Source of the DNA: TH5896 sp049578985
GTDB taxonomy: Archaea > Thermoproteota > Nitrososphaeria > Nitrososphaerales > Nitrososphaeraceae
Assembly (NCBI GenBank): GCA_049578985.1
Contig: JBAUMZ010000048.1
Location: forward strand, 1-22,523
Length of the DNA: 22,523 nt
Direction of reading: 5' to 3'
Shown here: piece after piece, positions 15,864 through 22,523 of the stretch
How positions within the stretch are numbered: the stretch's first letter is position 1
How the letters are laid out: every line of letters starts with the position of its first letter
Program-made: the position numbers and the translations under genes
Notes under the pieces: model-generated
Seen by the model: the letters and a program-made list of their open reading frames with translations, nothing else
Told to the model about the DNA's origin: nothing
Databases searched by the model: none

Positions 15864-16775
15864 TTAACCTCGAATCGCTCCCAGAGTTAGCCCTCTGACC
15901 ATATTTTTCTGAAAACTCAGCATTAACACAAGCACAGGGATTATAGCAATCGTTATTCCCGCACTTAAATATCCCCAATCAATCCTATATAATGAAATAA
16001 ATTGATATAATGCGACCTGGAATACTGTCGAATCGGGATGATTTGCAAGCACCACAGCTAAAATGAATTCGTTCCATGCAAATCTAAAGGAAAGAACGGC
16101 TGCGATAGCAAATCCTGGCATCGATAGAGGGATGGTGATTCTACGCAATACACCTAATCTTGAGCATCCGTCCAGAAGAGCGCTCTCCTCAAGATCTTTG
16201 GGTATAGTTTCAAAATAGCTCTTTAGCAACAGTATGTTCAGAGGAATAATGAGTATTTGAAAGGTTAACATCAATGCGAATAAAGAATTTAGCAAGCCTA
16301 AACCTGCCAACATTATATAAAGAGGTACTATATTAATAACAACAGGAATCATAAAAAGCCCTAGAATGATACTTATGATCAGGTTTTTACCCCTGAATTC
16401 AAATCGTGCAAATGCGTAACCCCCTAGTGCACTGACTGTCACAGTTAAGAGCGTACTTCCTATGCTTACGATAAAGCTATTTGATAAACTCTGGACTAGA
16501 GTGGGATCAGTCAAAACGAAAACAAAATTCTCGAGGGTAGGGTCCTCTGGAATTAACTTAGGGGGAAAACTCATTGCCTCTTGATTTTGCTTCAACGAAG
16601 TCGAAAATATCCAAACTATTGGAGAAAAAGTAATAAAAAGAAAAATAGCTATTAGGCCATAAAGTATAAATCTCTCACCTAAAGCTGACCTTGTGCTTTC
16701 GTAATTAATTTTGTCAGCCGACCTGAAATAGCGAGTAAATTTGTGATTTTCGTTTTTGCTTTTGTATTGTTTCAT
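15864..16775 (-). CDS. Carbohydrate ABC transporter permease, MalG type
   Basis: A 303-residue membrane protein from the ATG at 16775. It has about six hydrophobic segments and the permease EAA loop near residues 196-217 (EESALLDGCSRLGVLRRITI), which docks onto the ATPase. The N-terminal segment (FILYGLIAIFLFITFSPIVW) followed by a short extracytoplasmic region before a conserved second segment is typical of MalG-type subunits of the CUT1 sugar-importer class. It is last in the minus-strand operon binding protein, MalF type, MalG type, with an 18-base gap to the gene before it. It forms the membrane channel as a heterodimer with the product of 16794-17657. Substrate unknown. Confidence 0.96.
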   Translation of the reverse strand: MKQYKSKNENHKFTRYFRSADKINYESTRSALGERFILYGLIAIFLFITFSPIVWIFSTSLKQNQEAMSFPPKLIPEDPTLENFVFVLTDPTLVQSLSNSFIVSIGSTLLTVTVSALGGYAFARFEFRGKNLIISIILGLFMIPVVINIVPLYIMLAGLGLLNSLFALMLTFQILIIPLNILLLKSYFETIPKDLEESALLDGCSRLGVLRRITIPLSMPGFAIAAVLSFRFAWNEFILAVVLANHPDSTVFQVALYQFISLYRIDWGYLSAGITIAIIPVLVLMLSFQKNMVRGLTLGAIRG

Positions 16776-16793
16776 TTCCGAGTTCTCAGTACT

Positions 16794-17657
16794 TTATCTC
16801 CTTAGAAATTTTACGTAAATGATTGCTACTGTTAAATTGATCAAGATCAGAATTATACCCGCAGCTGCACCCTTAGATAGCAATCCAAATTCAAACGCTT
16901 GTCTGTACATATATAGCGACGTTGTGGTACTTGAAAACAAAGGTCCCCCACCGGTCATTATCAATTGTATGTCAAAGAGGTTTACTGACCACATAGTGAT
17001 TAGAATAAGATTAATTATTATAAACGGTTTCAATAATGGTAGCGTAATATGAAAAAGAGAGCGCATTTTGGACGCTCCGTCAATTCGAGCCGCCTCATAT
17101 AGGGAAGGATTTATGGATAGTAATCCTGCAGTTAGAAACAACAAGGTAAATGGAGTACCGTACCACACATTTGCGATTACAAGTGACCATACCACTATAT
17201 TGGGATCAGAAAGCCATCCAACTGATTCAATGCCCGTTTGGTTCAGAATGTAATTCAGTATTCCGAAATTATCATCAAGAATGAATTTGAAAGAGAACGC
17301 AGCTATAACCGCGGATATTGTCCAGGGTATGATCAGGATTGCTCTATATACAGCTGAACCACGTATCCGCTGATTCAAGACAATTGCCATCAACATCCCC
17401 ACACCAAACTGCAAAGCCACAGACCCTCCAACAAACATCAACGTTACTCTCAGTGATGTGTAGAAATTTGGATCTTTAAAAAGGGTAACGAAGTTTTCAG
17501 CCCCTACGTATTCCCAGTCCTTCAGCAGTGTAGTAAGACTTACATCATGAAGCGCGATGTAAATATTCCAGGATACTGGAAAAATAAGAAACATAAGAAG
17601 TATAGCAAATGATGGCGCGAGAAAAAGATATGGCTGTAACTTGGATATCTGAGCCAT
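16794..17657 (-). CDS. Carbohydrate ABC transporter permease, MalF type
   Basis: A 287-residue membrane protein from the ATG at 17657. Six hydrophobic segments are visible, beginning with LFLAPSFAILLMFLIFPVSW, which is typical of short MalF/UgpA-type subunits without the large periplasmic loop of enteric MalF. The EAA loop is at about residues 188-207 (YEAARIDGASKMRSLFHITL). It is the second gene of the minus-strand importer operon, 106 bases after the binding-protein gene and 18 bases before the MalG-type gene. It pairs with the latter to form the import channel. Confidence 0.96.
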   Translation of the reverse strand: MAQISKLQPYLFLAPSFAILLMFLIFPVSWNIYIALHDVSLTTLLKDWEYVGAENFVTLFKDPNFYTSLRVTLMFVGGSVALQFGVGMLMAIVLNQRIRGSAVYRAILIIPWTISAVIAAFSFKFILDDNFGILNYILNQTGIESVGWLSDPNIVVWSLVIANVWYGTPFTLLFLTAGLLSINPSLYEAARIDGASKMRSLFHITLPLLKPFIIINLILITMWSVNLFDIQLIMTGGGPLFSSTTTSLYMYRQAFEFGLLSKGAAAGIILILINLTVAIIYVKFLRR

Positions 17658-17763
17658 ATTTACATCAATTATTAGTTTTCGCTGCTACACCATTAGCTGT
17701 ATCCTTTTCTTGAGATATCCACGATCAGGGGGTTGTTATAAGCTGGTTGAAAGGGTATGCCTT

Positions 17764-19089
17764 TTACCAGCCAAGGACTTCAGCTGATTTGATGGCGCTT
17801 TCCTGCAATGCCTGACCCGGATCCTTGCCGCCAAAGTAAACTCCATCTATTGCTTCGCGAATATTATCGGCTATCTGTGGATATTCTGGTATGTTTGGTC
17901 TGCTATGTCCAATTGGGATCATGGAAATCATATCTGAGTAGTATGGTATTGTAGCATTAAGGCTTTGAGAATAGGGTCCTTCAGCAATGGGCTTTTGCGT
18001 AGGTAGATAGCCTTCCTTTTCGAGCATAGGTGCAAGGATTTCGGGATCCACCAATAATGTAAGTAATTCCCAAGAGAGTTCTTTATTCTGAGACGTTTCA
18101 GGAATGCTTAGAATCCATCCTCCCATCATGGTGGCAGATTTATTTCCTTCAGTTGGAACTGGAAACATTGGAATCATACCCACACTCTGGTTGAGACCAG
18201 CCCATTGCTCACGAGGGAAGGTGCCCAATAACCAGGAACCTTCTAACATCATAGCAAACTTCTTATCAGCAAACTCCTGGCCCCAAAAATGATTGACTTG
18301 AGGCTTGATACCTGCGTCTACCTGCCTCTTGATGAACTCCAATGATTGTACACCCTCAGTACTGTTATAGGCCGGGAACCAGTAAGTTCCATTGGTAGGA
18401 TGTCCACTCCTTTGCTCCAGTATATCTCCCCCTAACATCCATAGGTAGGGGTACCACATGTCCGGCGAGTGACTTGCACCCACTAGATGAGCTCCCTGAA
18501 TTCCCTGTTGACCTAGGGCGTCATTAAGCTTCTGAGCAGCTGACAGATATCCGTCCCATGTCTCAAGAGTGCTTGGATCCACACCAGCATCTTTCAAAAG
18601 ATCCTTCCAGTACCACAACGCTCGTACGTCAGTCCATGCCCATATACCATAGATCTTGTCCTCATATTTTCCTCCTTCCCAGTTTACGGGGTACCAGTCA
18701 CCCTCTCTTCCCCAAGAAGTCGCGTTCTGCGTTAGATCGGTTAAAAAATCTCCTTCAGCAAATTCCCCTAACCATATTTGGTCCACTGAAATTAGGTCGA
18801 TCGGTGTTCTTCCAGCCATCGAAGTGAGGATCTGGGTGCGTGTTGCATCGTAAGGGAGGACCCTGTAATCTATCTTTATATCCTTATCGGGATGATTTTC
18901 ATTAAGTTTCTTTGTGGCATTATCAAACAAAACGTCCCACCTCTCCTTCGGTTCAGCCACTATGGCAGTTAGAGTGACTTGTTCCTTTTGGGCATTTAAG
19001 GAATTAACTAATCCTGTAAAAATTACGCTAATTAAGAAGGCCGAGCTAAGTATAAACACCATTTTCTTATTTATGCATAAAATATTCAT
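17764..19089 (-). CDS. Extracellular sugar-type solute-binding protein (ABC importer)
   Basis: A 441-residue protein. The ATG at 19089 is preferred over the in-frame TTG at 19101 because a TATA box is centred 27 bases upstream. Residues about 10-33 form a hydrophobic signal or anchor (VFILSSAFLISVIFTGLVNS). The mature part opens LTAIVAEPKERWDVLFD and has the family-1 binding-protein pattern: an early WxxLF-type segment, DLISVDQIWLGEFAEGDFL, later FADKKFAMMLEGSWLLGTFP, and MMGGWILSIPETSQNKELSWE near the C-terminal third. This resembles trehalose/maltose-type and oligosaccharide-binding proteins. There is no lipobox cysteine, so retention at the cell would depend on an uncleaved anchor. It is first in the operon with the two permeases; the ATPase gene is divergent. 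Confidence 0.95.
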   Translation of the reverse strand: MNILCINKKMVFILSSAFLISVIFTGLVNSLNAQKEQVTLTAIVAEPKERWDVLFDNATKKLNENHPDKDIKIDYRVLPYDATRTQILTSMAGRTPIDLISVDQIWLGEFAEGDFLTDLTQNATSWGREGDWYPVNWEGGKYEDKIYGIWAWTDVRALWYWKDLLKDAGVDPSTLETWDGYLSAAQKLNDALGQQGIQGAHLVGASHSPDMWYPYLWMLGGDILEQRSGHPTNGTYWFPAYNSTEGVQSLEFIKRQVDAGIKPQVNHFWGQEFADKKFAMMLEGSWLLGTFPREQWAGLNQSVGMIPMFPVPTEGNKSATMMGGWILSIPETSQNKELSWELLTLLVDPEILAPMLEKEGYLPTQKPIAEGPYSQSLNATIPYYSDMISMIPIGHSRPNIPEYPQIADNIREAIDGVYFGGKDPGQALQESAIKSAEVLGW

Positions 19090-19111
19090 TAGAAACAACA
19101 AAGCCGCGGCA

Positions 19112-19120
19112 TCTTTTTAA
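19112..19120 (-). promoter_or_regulatory. TATA box of the importer operon
   Basis: TTAAAAAGA on the minus strand, centred 27 bases before the ATG at 19089. It lies in the 172-base region shared with the divergent ATPase gene, where a common regulator could act on both. Confidence 0.5.
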
Positions 19121-19261
19121 ATGTTATTGTGAACCGGATGATGATTCTTCACAACAGATCTTTTCGCCTATGAGAATCTCCTTATTGCAACCCGTAAATC
19201 AAATACTAATAAGTGTGATACGTAATCTGTACCGTCCTGGAAAGGGCGAACACGTATATCC

Positions 19262-20398
19262 ATGTCCACTCGGGTAAGGATTGAAAATTTAACAAAGAAT
19301 TACGGAAAGGTTAATGCTCTTGACAACTTTTCGTTAGAAGTGGATCCTGGTGAATTTATGGTTCTACTTGGCCCTTCTGGGTGTGGAAAAACTACTGCAG
19401 TTAGATGCATAGCAGGACTTAGCGATCCAAGCAGCGGGACCATTCACATAGGGGATCAGTTAGTCAACGGTTTACCTCCAAAAGACAGAGATATTGCTAT
19501 GGTATTTCAAAACTATGCCCTCTACCCCCATATGTCGGTATATGACAATATTGCATTTCCCTTGAAGATGAAAAGGGAACCTAAAAGAAATATACAGGAA
19601 AAAGTAGAAAAGATTTCCAAGCTCCTAGAAATCTCACAATTGATCGATCGAAAGCCGAAGGAGCTCAGCGGAGGACAGATGCAGAGAGTTGCATTGGGAA
19701 GAGCATTAGTTCGCGAACCCAAGGTTTTCCTAATGGACGAACCTCTCAGCAACCTTGATGCAAAAATGCGTGCATATATGAGAACAGAAATAAAAAAACT
19801 GCAAAGGAAGGTGGGGATCACTACTATTTACATTACACACGATCAGATCGAGGCAATGAGTATGGCCGATAGAATTGCCATCATGGATGATGGGCTAATT
19901 CAACAGGTAGGAACGCCCCAAGAGGTGTACTCTAAACCCTCAAATACATTTGTGGCAGGATTTATAGGAAGTCCACCAATGAATTTTCTCGAGTGTGAAG
20001 TCAGTCGTGGCAATTCTCATTTACTTTTTGAAATTTCAGGTAGTATGGTTAGATCAGAATCCGGTGCCTTAAGAAATGTTTTTGATCGATTGTACAGAAA
20101 GGAAGAGTCACCTTCGAAAGTAACTCTTGGGATCAGACCACGTGATATCTATATTGGTAGCGATCAGCTACATTCAGATCTAACTATTGAGTGTATTTTA
20201 TCTTTTGTTGAAATGCTCGGCGATGATACAGTTTTGGAAGTGAATATAGGTAAGAATAGTATGAAAGTACTTACCAACAGTATGACGACTGATACACACC
20301 AAAATTTGTCAGTTGGCCAACATGTGTTAATAGGGATATCACATGAGAAACTACATTTCTTTAACTCTCAATCTGGTGTTAGGAGGGGGGAAAGTTAA
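19262..20398 (+). CDS. Sugar ABC transporter ATPase, MalK/UgpC type
   Basis: A 378-residue protein from the ATG at 19262. Walker A GPSGCGKTT at 37-45, Q-loop Gln83, signature LSGGQMQRVALGRA at 135-148, Walker B VFLMDEP at 155-161, and switch His193 (THDQ) are all intact. After residue about 240 a C-terminal TOBE-type regulatory domain follows (LGIRPRDIYIG and VEMLGDDTVLEV), as in MalK/UgpC ATPases that serve CUT1 importers. It is divergent from the binding protein/permease operon and is almost certainly the energy-coupling unit of that importer. MalK-type ATPases can serve several importers, which would explain a separate transcript. The promoter is not sharp; CTAATAAG near 19207 is a weak TATA candidate. 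Confidence 0.96.
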   Translation: MSTRVRIENLTKNYGKVNALDNFSLEVDPGEFMVLLGPSGCGKTTAVRCIAGLSDPSSGTIHIGDQLVNGLPPKDRDIAMVFQNYALYPHMSVYDNIAFPLKMKREPKRNIQEKVEKISKLLEISQLIDRKPKELSGGQMQRVALGRALVREPKVFLMDEPLSNLDAKMRAYMRTEIKKLQRKVGITTIYITHDQIEAMSMADRIAIMDDGLIQQVGTPQEVYSKPSNTFVAGFIGSPPMNFLECEVSRGNSHLLFEISGSMVRSESGALRNVFDRLYRKEESPSKVTLGIRPRDIYIGSDQLHSDLTIECILSFVEMLGDDTVLEVNIGKNSMKVLTNSMTTDTHQNLSVGQHVLIGISHEKLHFFNSQSGVRRGES

Positions 20399-20665
20399 CA
20401 ATAACATCTCATGAATTAACTTTTCTGTAGTTAATATAAAACATGTAGTCTCAATCGATAACTCCTTTTAATATCTCGCTTGTATTAAGCGTTGATTACG
20501 TACAACAGTTACTCAACAGCTTTCGCCTATCTGGGACCAAAACCATAAAATACAATCTATTTTTAGATTTGTAACCTGTCTGCTTATTTACAACAATTAA
20601 TATAGGTCATTATATGGAGTTAGTATATAAATAGAAAGAATAGTAGAAAATGTGGTTGATCAACG
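20399..20665. promoter_or_regulatory. Spacer with TATA box for the hydrolase gene
   Basis: This gap holds TATATAAATA at 20624-20633, a strong archaeal TATA box. It is centred about 38 bases before the TTG at 20666 and about 21 bases before an out-of-frame ATG at 20649. Nothing else is recognised in it. Confidence 0.5.
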
Positions 20666-21367
20666 TTGGAAGAGCATGGTCATACTCATTCTCAATTTAA
20701 TAGCGGAGTAAAAATTAAGATTAACCAAAAGAATACGATTGAAGGTGATCTATTTCTTCCCTCCTCTGGTACCACTATTAAAGGTATTGTTATTTTTGCT
20801 CATGGAAGTGGTAGCAGTAGACATAGTCCAAGAAACAAGTATGTCGCACAAGTGCTGAATAAAGCTGGTATTGCTACACTCGTAGTTGACCTACTCACTC
20901 TAGAGGAGGAAGCTGTGGATAACCTTACGAAGGAACATAGATTTAATATCGTATTGTTAGCTCAAAGACTAATTTCCTGTACCGATTGGACTTTACAAAA
21001 TCCTGAATTGAAAAATTTGAAGATTGGATATTTTGGTGCTAGTACAGGAGCTGCAGCTGCATTAGTAGCGGCTGCTGTTCGTCCAAATTTGATAAGTGCA
21101 ATCGTATCGCGCGGTGGTAGACCTGACTTGGCAGGTAACGAGGTATTAGATCAAATCGAAGCTCCTACGCTGTTAATAGTAGGAGAAAATGATAAAACCG
21201 TAATTGAACTTAATCAAAATGCGTTAAAACTACTTAAACGGATCGAGAAAAAGAAGAAACTTACCTTAATCCCTAACGCAACACACTTATTTGAAGAGGA
21301 GGGTGCACTAGAAGAAGTTGCTAGACGAGCTAGTGGCTGGTTTGAATGTTTCTTTCTGGAGAAATGA
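20666..21367 (+). CDS. Alpha/beta hydrolase, dienelactone hydrolase family
   Basis: A 233-residue protein; the only plausible in-frame start is a TTG at 20666, since TGA closes the frame nine bases earlier. Conserved parts: GIVIFAHGSGSSRHSPRN (about 40-57), GYFGASTGAAAAL with nucleophile Ser126 (GASTG), Asp176 in GENDKTV, and His207 in NATHLF. These give a complete Ser-Asp-His triad in the usual order. The motif HGSGSSRHSPRN marks the subgroup of dienelactone-hydrolase-like proteins often encoded next to or fused with phosphoribosyltransferases; no such gene is present here. It is likely cytosolic, acting on esters or lactones of unknown identity. The His-rich N-terminus (EEHGHTHSQ) is unusual. 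Confidence 0.88.
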   Translation: MEEHGHTHSQFNSGVKIKINQKNTIEGDLFLPSSGTTIKGIVIFAHGSGSSRHSPRNKYVAQVLNKAGIATLVVDLLTLEEEAVDNLTKEHRFNIVLLAQRLISCTDWTLQNPELKNLKIGYFGASTGAAAALVAAAVRPNLISAIVSRGGRPDLAGNEVLDQIEAPTLLIVGENDKTVIELNQNALKLLKRIEKKKKLTLIPNATHLFEEEGALEEVARRASGWFECFFLEK

Positions 21368-21441
21368 GATTGTTGGCAACTAACTGGTGACTATCAATCT
21401 AGATAGATCAAGAAAAGTGGAAGATCTGATCTTACCATGTA

Positions 21442-21696
21442 ATGAGCTCTGTAAAAGGGATAAGGATAAATGACTCATTTCCAGTTAACGACAAGGAATT
21501 AGGATTAATAATTCAGAATATCAATCGTGATGCAAATATGACAAGTCCGGATATAGTGGTTGTGGGAGGTGTAGGTGGATCGTTAGCTGGTGCTTCTGTA
21601 ATACAGGGCGGATGGAGTAAAACAGTACAGTATGGAAATGGTTCAATTTATGACTCTAATTCAGTTCACATTCATATTTTCCCGCTTACAGGATAG
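21442..21696 (+). CDS. Small hypothetical protein with Gly-rich centre
   Basis: An 84-residue frame from the ATG at 21442 (MSSVKGIRINDSFPVND). The centre is IVVVGGVGGSLAGASVI, hydrophobic and Gly-rich, and the end is HIHIFPLTG. The Gly-rich run recalls a nucleotide-binding or membrane-inserting stretch, but neither is convincing. It is 74 bases after the hydrolase gene and on the same strand; co-transcription is possible. No family recognised and no clear ribosome-binding site or TATA box. Confidence 0.5.
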   Translation: MSSVKGIRINDSFPVNDKELGLIIQNINRDANMTSPDIVVVGGVGGSLAGASVIQGGWSKTVQYGNGSIYDSNSVHIHIFPLTG

Positions 21697-22192
21697 AAAA
21701 TATGAGTGTGAATGACTATTGGCCTTATCAGTTTGTATTGTGGATGACTATAGGTTAAGGTATTGTAGATCCAGGTTATTACTATTAACCAGAACAGTCG
21801 TTGTATGGACCGCTACCAAGATTCAGGCTCACCGGATCTCAAATAATTTGTTTTAAGGCTAGTTGCATATCTGAATCTCAAGCAAGTTACTATTGGTCAT
21901 TTCTTTGTTGGTTTTATTTGGGTACTCCATGCACTTGTGGACCCGAATCCTATAATTCATGCTGTATCTGAACTCTGAACTGATGGTGAACTCTGACTGA
22001 GAAATATCATTGGTCAAATTTGACAGCTGTTGTATTGAAAGTAGCAATCAGTATAACATAATGACAGTTAGAGAATGCAACGAATGTGCTTGCAAAACGC
22101 TTTAATGTTGGAGAACATGTAGGAACCGTACAAATATGAAACTCATTCGGGATAGCATCTATTTAATCAAACTAGTAATCAAATGAAATAGC
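21697..22192. other. Intergenic stretch with short tandem-like copies
   Basis: About 500 bases without a convincing gene. Short imperfect repeats of TGAACTCTGA occur near 21968-22001. A reverse frame at 21859-22047 begins with TTG and looks like chance. The right end carries TATTTAA (22160-22166), centred 30 bases before the next ATG. Confidence 0.5.
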
Positions 22193-22423
22193 ATGTACCC
22201 TCGTACTCAATTTTTATTATTGTTTTTTCCCGTCCTACTTGTTGCATTTCTAACTACATCGCATCTTATTACCTCAACATCATCATTGTCATCTAAAATC
22301 GACGCAGAAGTTGAAAGTGGATTGGTTAACAAAGGTATAAGGAACATCACCTTGATCGCAGATGACCACGCAATAATGAGGGTTTCGCCTGATAATCTAG
22401 ACTTAATAACATTAATTCGCTAA
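22193..22423 (+). CDS. Small exported protein of unknown function
   Basis: A 76-residue frame from the ATG at 22193. Residues about 7-28 are a signal peptide (FLLLFFPVLLVAFLTTSHLI), followed by a Ser-rich stretch and a short mature part (KIDAEVESGLVNKGIRNITL, then DDHAIMRVSPDNLDLITLI). A TATA-like TATTTAA sits 30 bases before the ATG, fitting leaderless transcription. No family is recognised; it may be a small secreted or membrane-anchored peptide. No homologue could be checked. Confidence 0.5.
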   Translation: MYPRTQFLLLFFPVLLVAFLTTSHLITSTSSLSSKIDAEVESGLVNKGIRNITLIADDHAIMRVSPDNLDLITLIR

Positions 22424-22523
22424 CTCACACTCCGCGATAGATACTTGAGGATGTCTAGTTTGAAACGTCTTGTTCTATAGTAGTTAGCTATAGCACATGT
22501 TAGATCTTGAAATCTGGGATAAT

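Noticed and set aside
15748..15978. Reverse-strand frame of 76 codons with cysteines
   Set aside because: Overlaps the 3' end of the MalG-type permease in another frame and has no promoter or motif support.
21859..22047. Reverse-strand frame of 62 codons
   Set aside because: TTG start, no promoter or ribosome-binding site, chance-like composition.

Overview
This window is AT-rich and looks like a chromosomal piece of a soil ammonia-oxidising archaeon of the order Nitrososphaerales; a Nitrosocosmicus-like genome would fit best, though that is inference. The reasons are: an exported PsbP-like protein, a CHRD-domain remnant, a DUF1622 membrane protein, a single C2H2 mini zinc finger, several exported proteins of no known family, an IS630-type transposase, and archaeal TATA-type promoters placed about 25-30 bases before the start codon (leaderless transcription). 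Long non-coding gaps and several TTG starts are also typical. No rRNA, tRNA, CRISPR array or ammonia-oxidation gene was found.

Layout. 1-327: N-terminal part of an IS630-family transposase running off the left edge. 555-2335: a small uncertain ORF divergent from an exported PsbP-like protein. 2626-3798: a lone family-4-type glycosyltransferase. 3799-4930: a gene-poor stretch holding a broken CHRD-domain gene whose 3' end runs into an ACAT microsatellite. 4941-5681: a mini zinc-finger gene divergent from an exported Ig-like protein. 5682-7397: 1.7 kb without a convincing gene but with unusual inverted repeats. 7398-8408: two small overlapping ORFs and an exported helical protein. 9379-12835: a helical acidic protein, a patatin-like lipase, a DUF1622 membrane protein and a coiled-coil PhaE/phasin-like protein. 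13184-15568: a large exported protein of unknown function divergent from a four-helix membrane protein, with a short repeat cluster between them. 15864-20398: a complete carbohydrate-type ABC importer (binding protein, two permeases, and a divergently transcribed MalK-type ATPase). 20666-22423: a dienelactone-hydrolase-type alpha/beta hydrolase and two small unknown ORFs.

The only clear multi-gene system is the ABC importer at 15864-20398. It is of note because the inferred host group is regarded as mainly chemolithoautotrophic; its substrate cannot be read from sequence. The remainder is a patchwork of single genes for cell-surface or exported proteins, lipid or polymer handling and small membrane proteins, separated by non-coding DNA. 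I found no convincing new defence or biosynthetic system. The best leads for something undescribed are the structured non-coding region near 6350-7005, the divergent exported/membrane pair at 13184-15568 with its ATGATTACT repeats, and the coiled-coil gene followed by an orphan ribosome-binding site.
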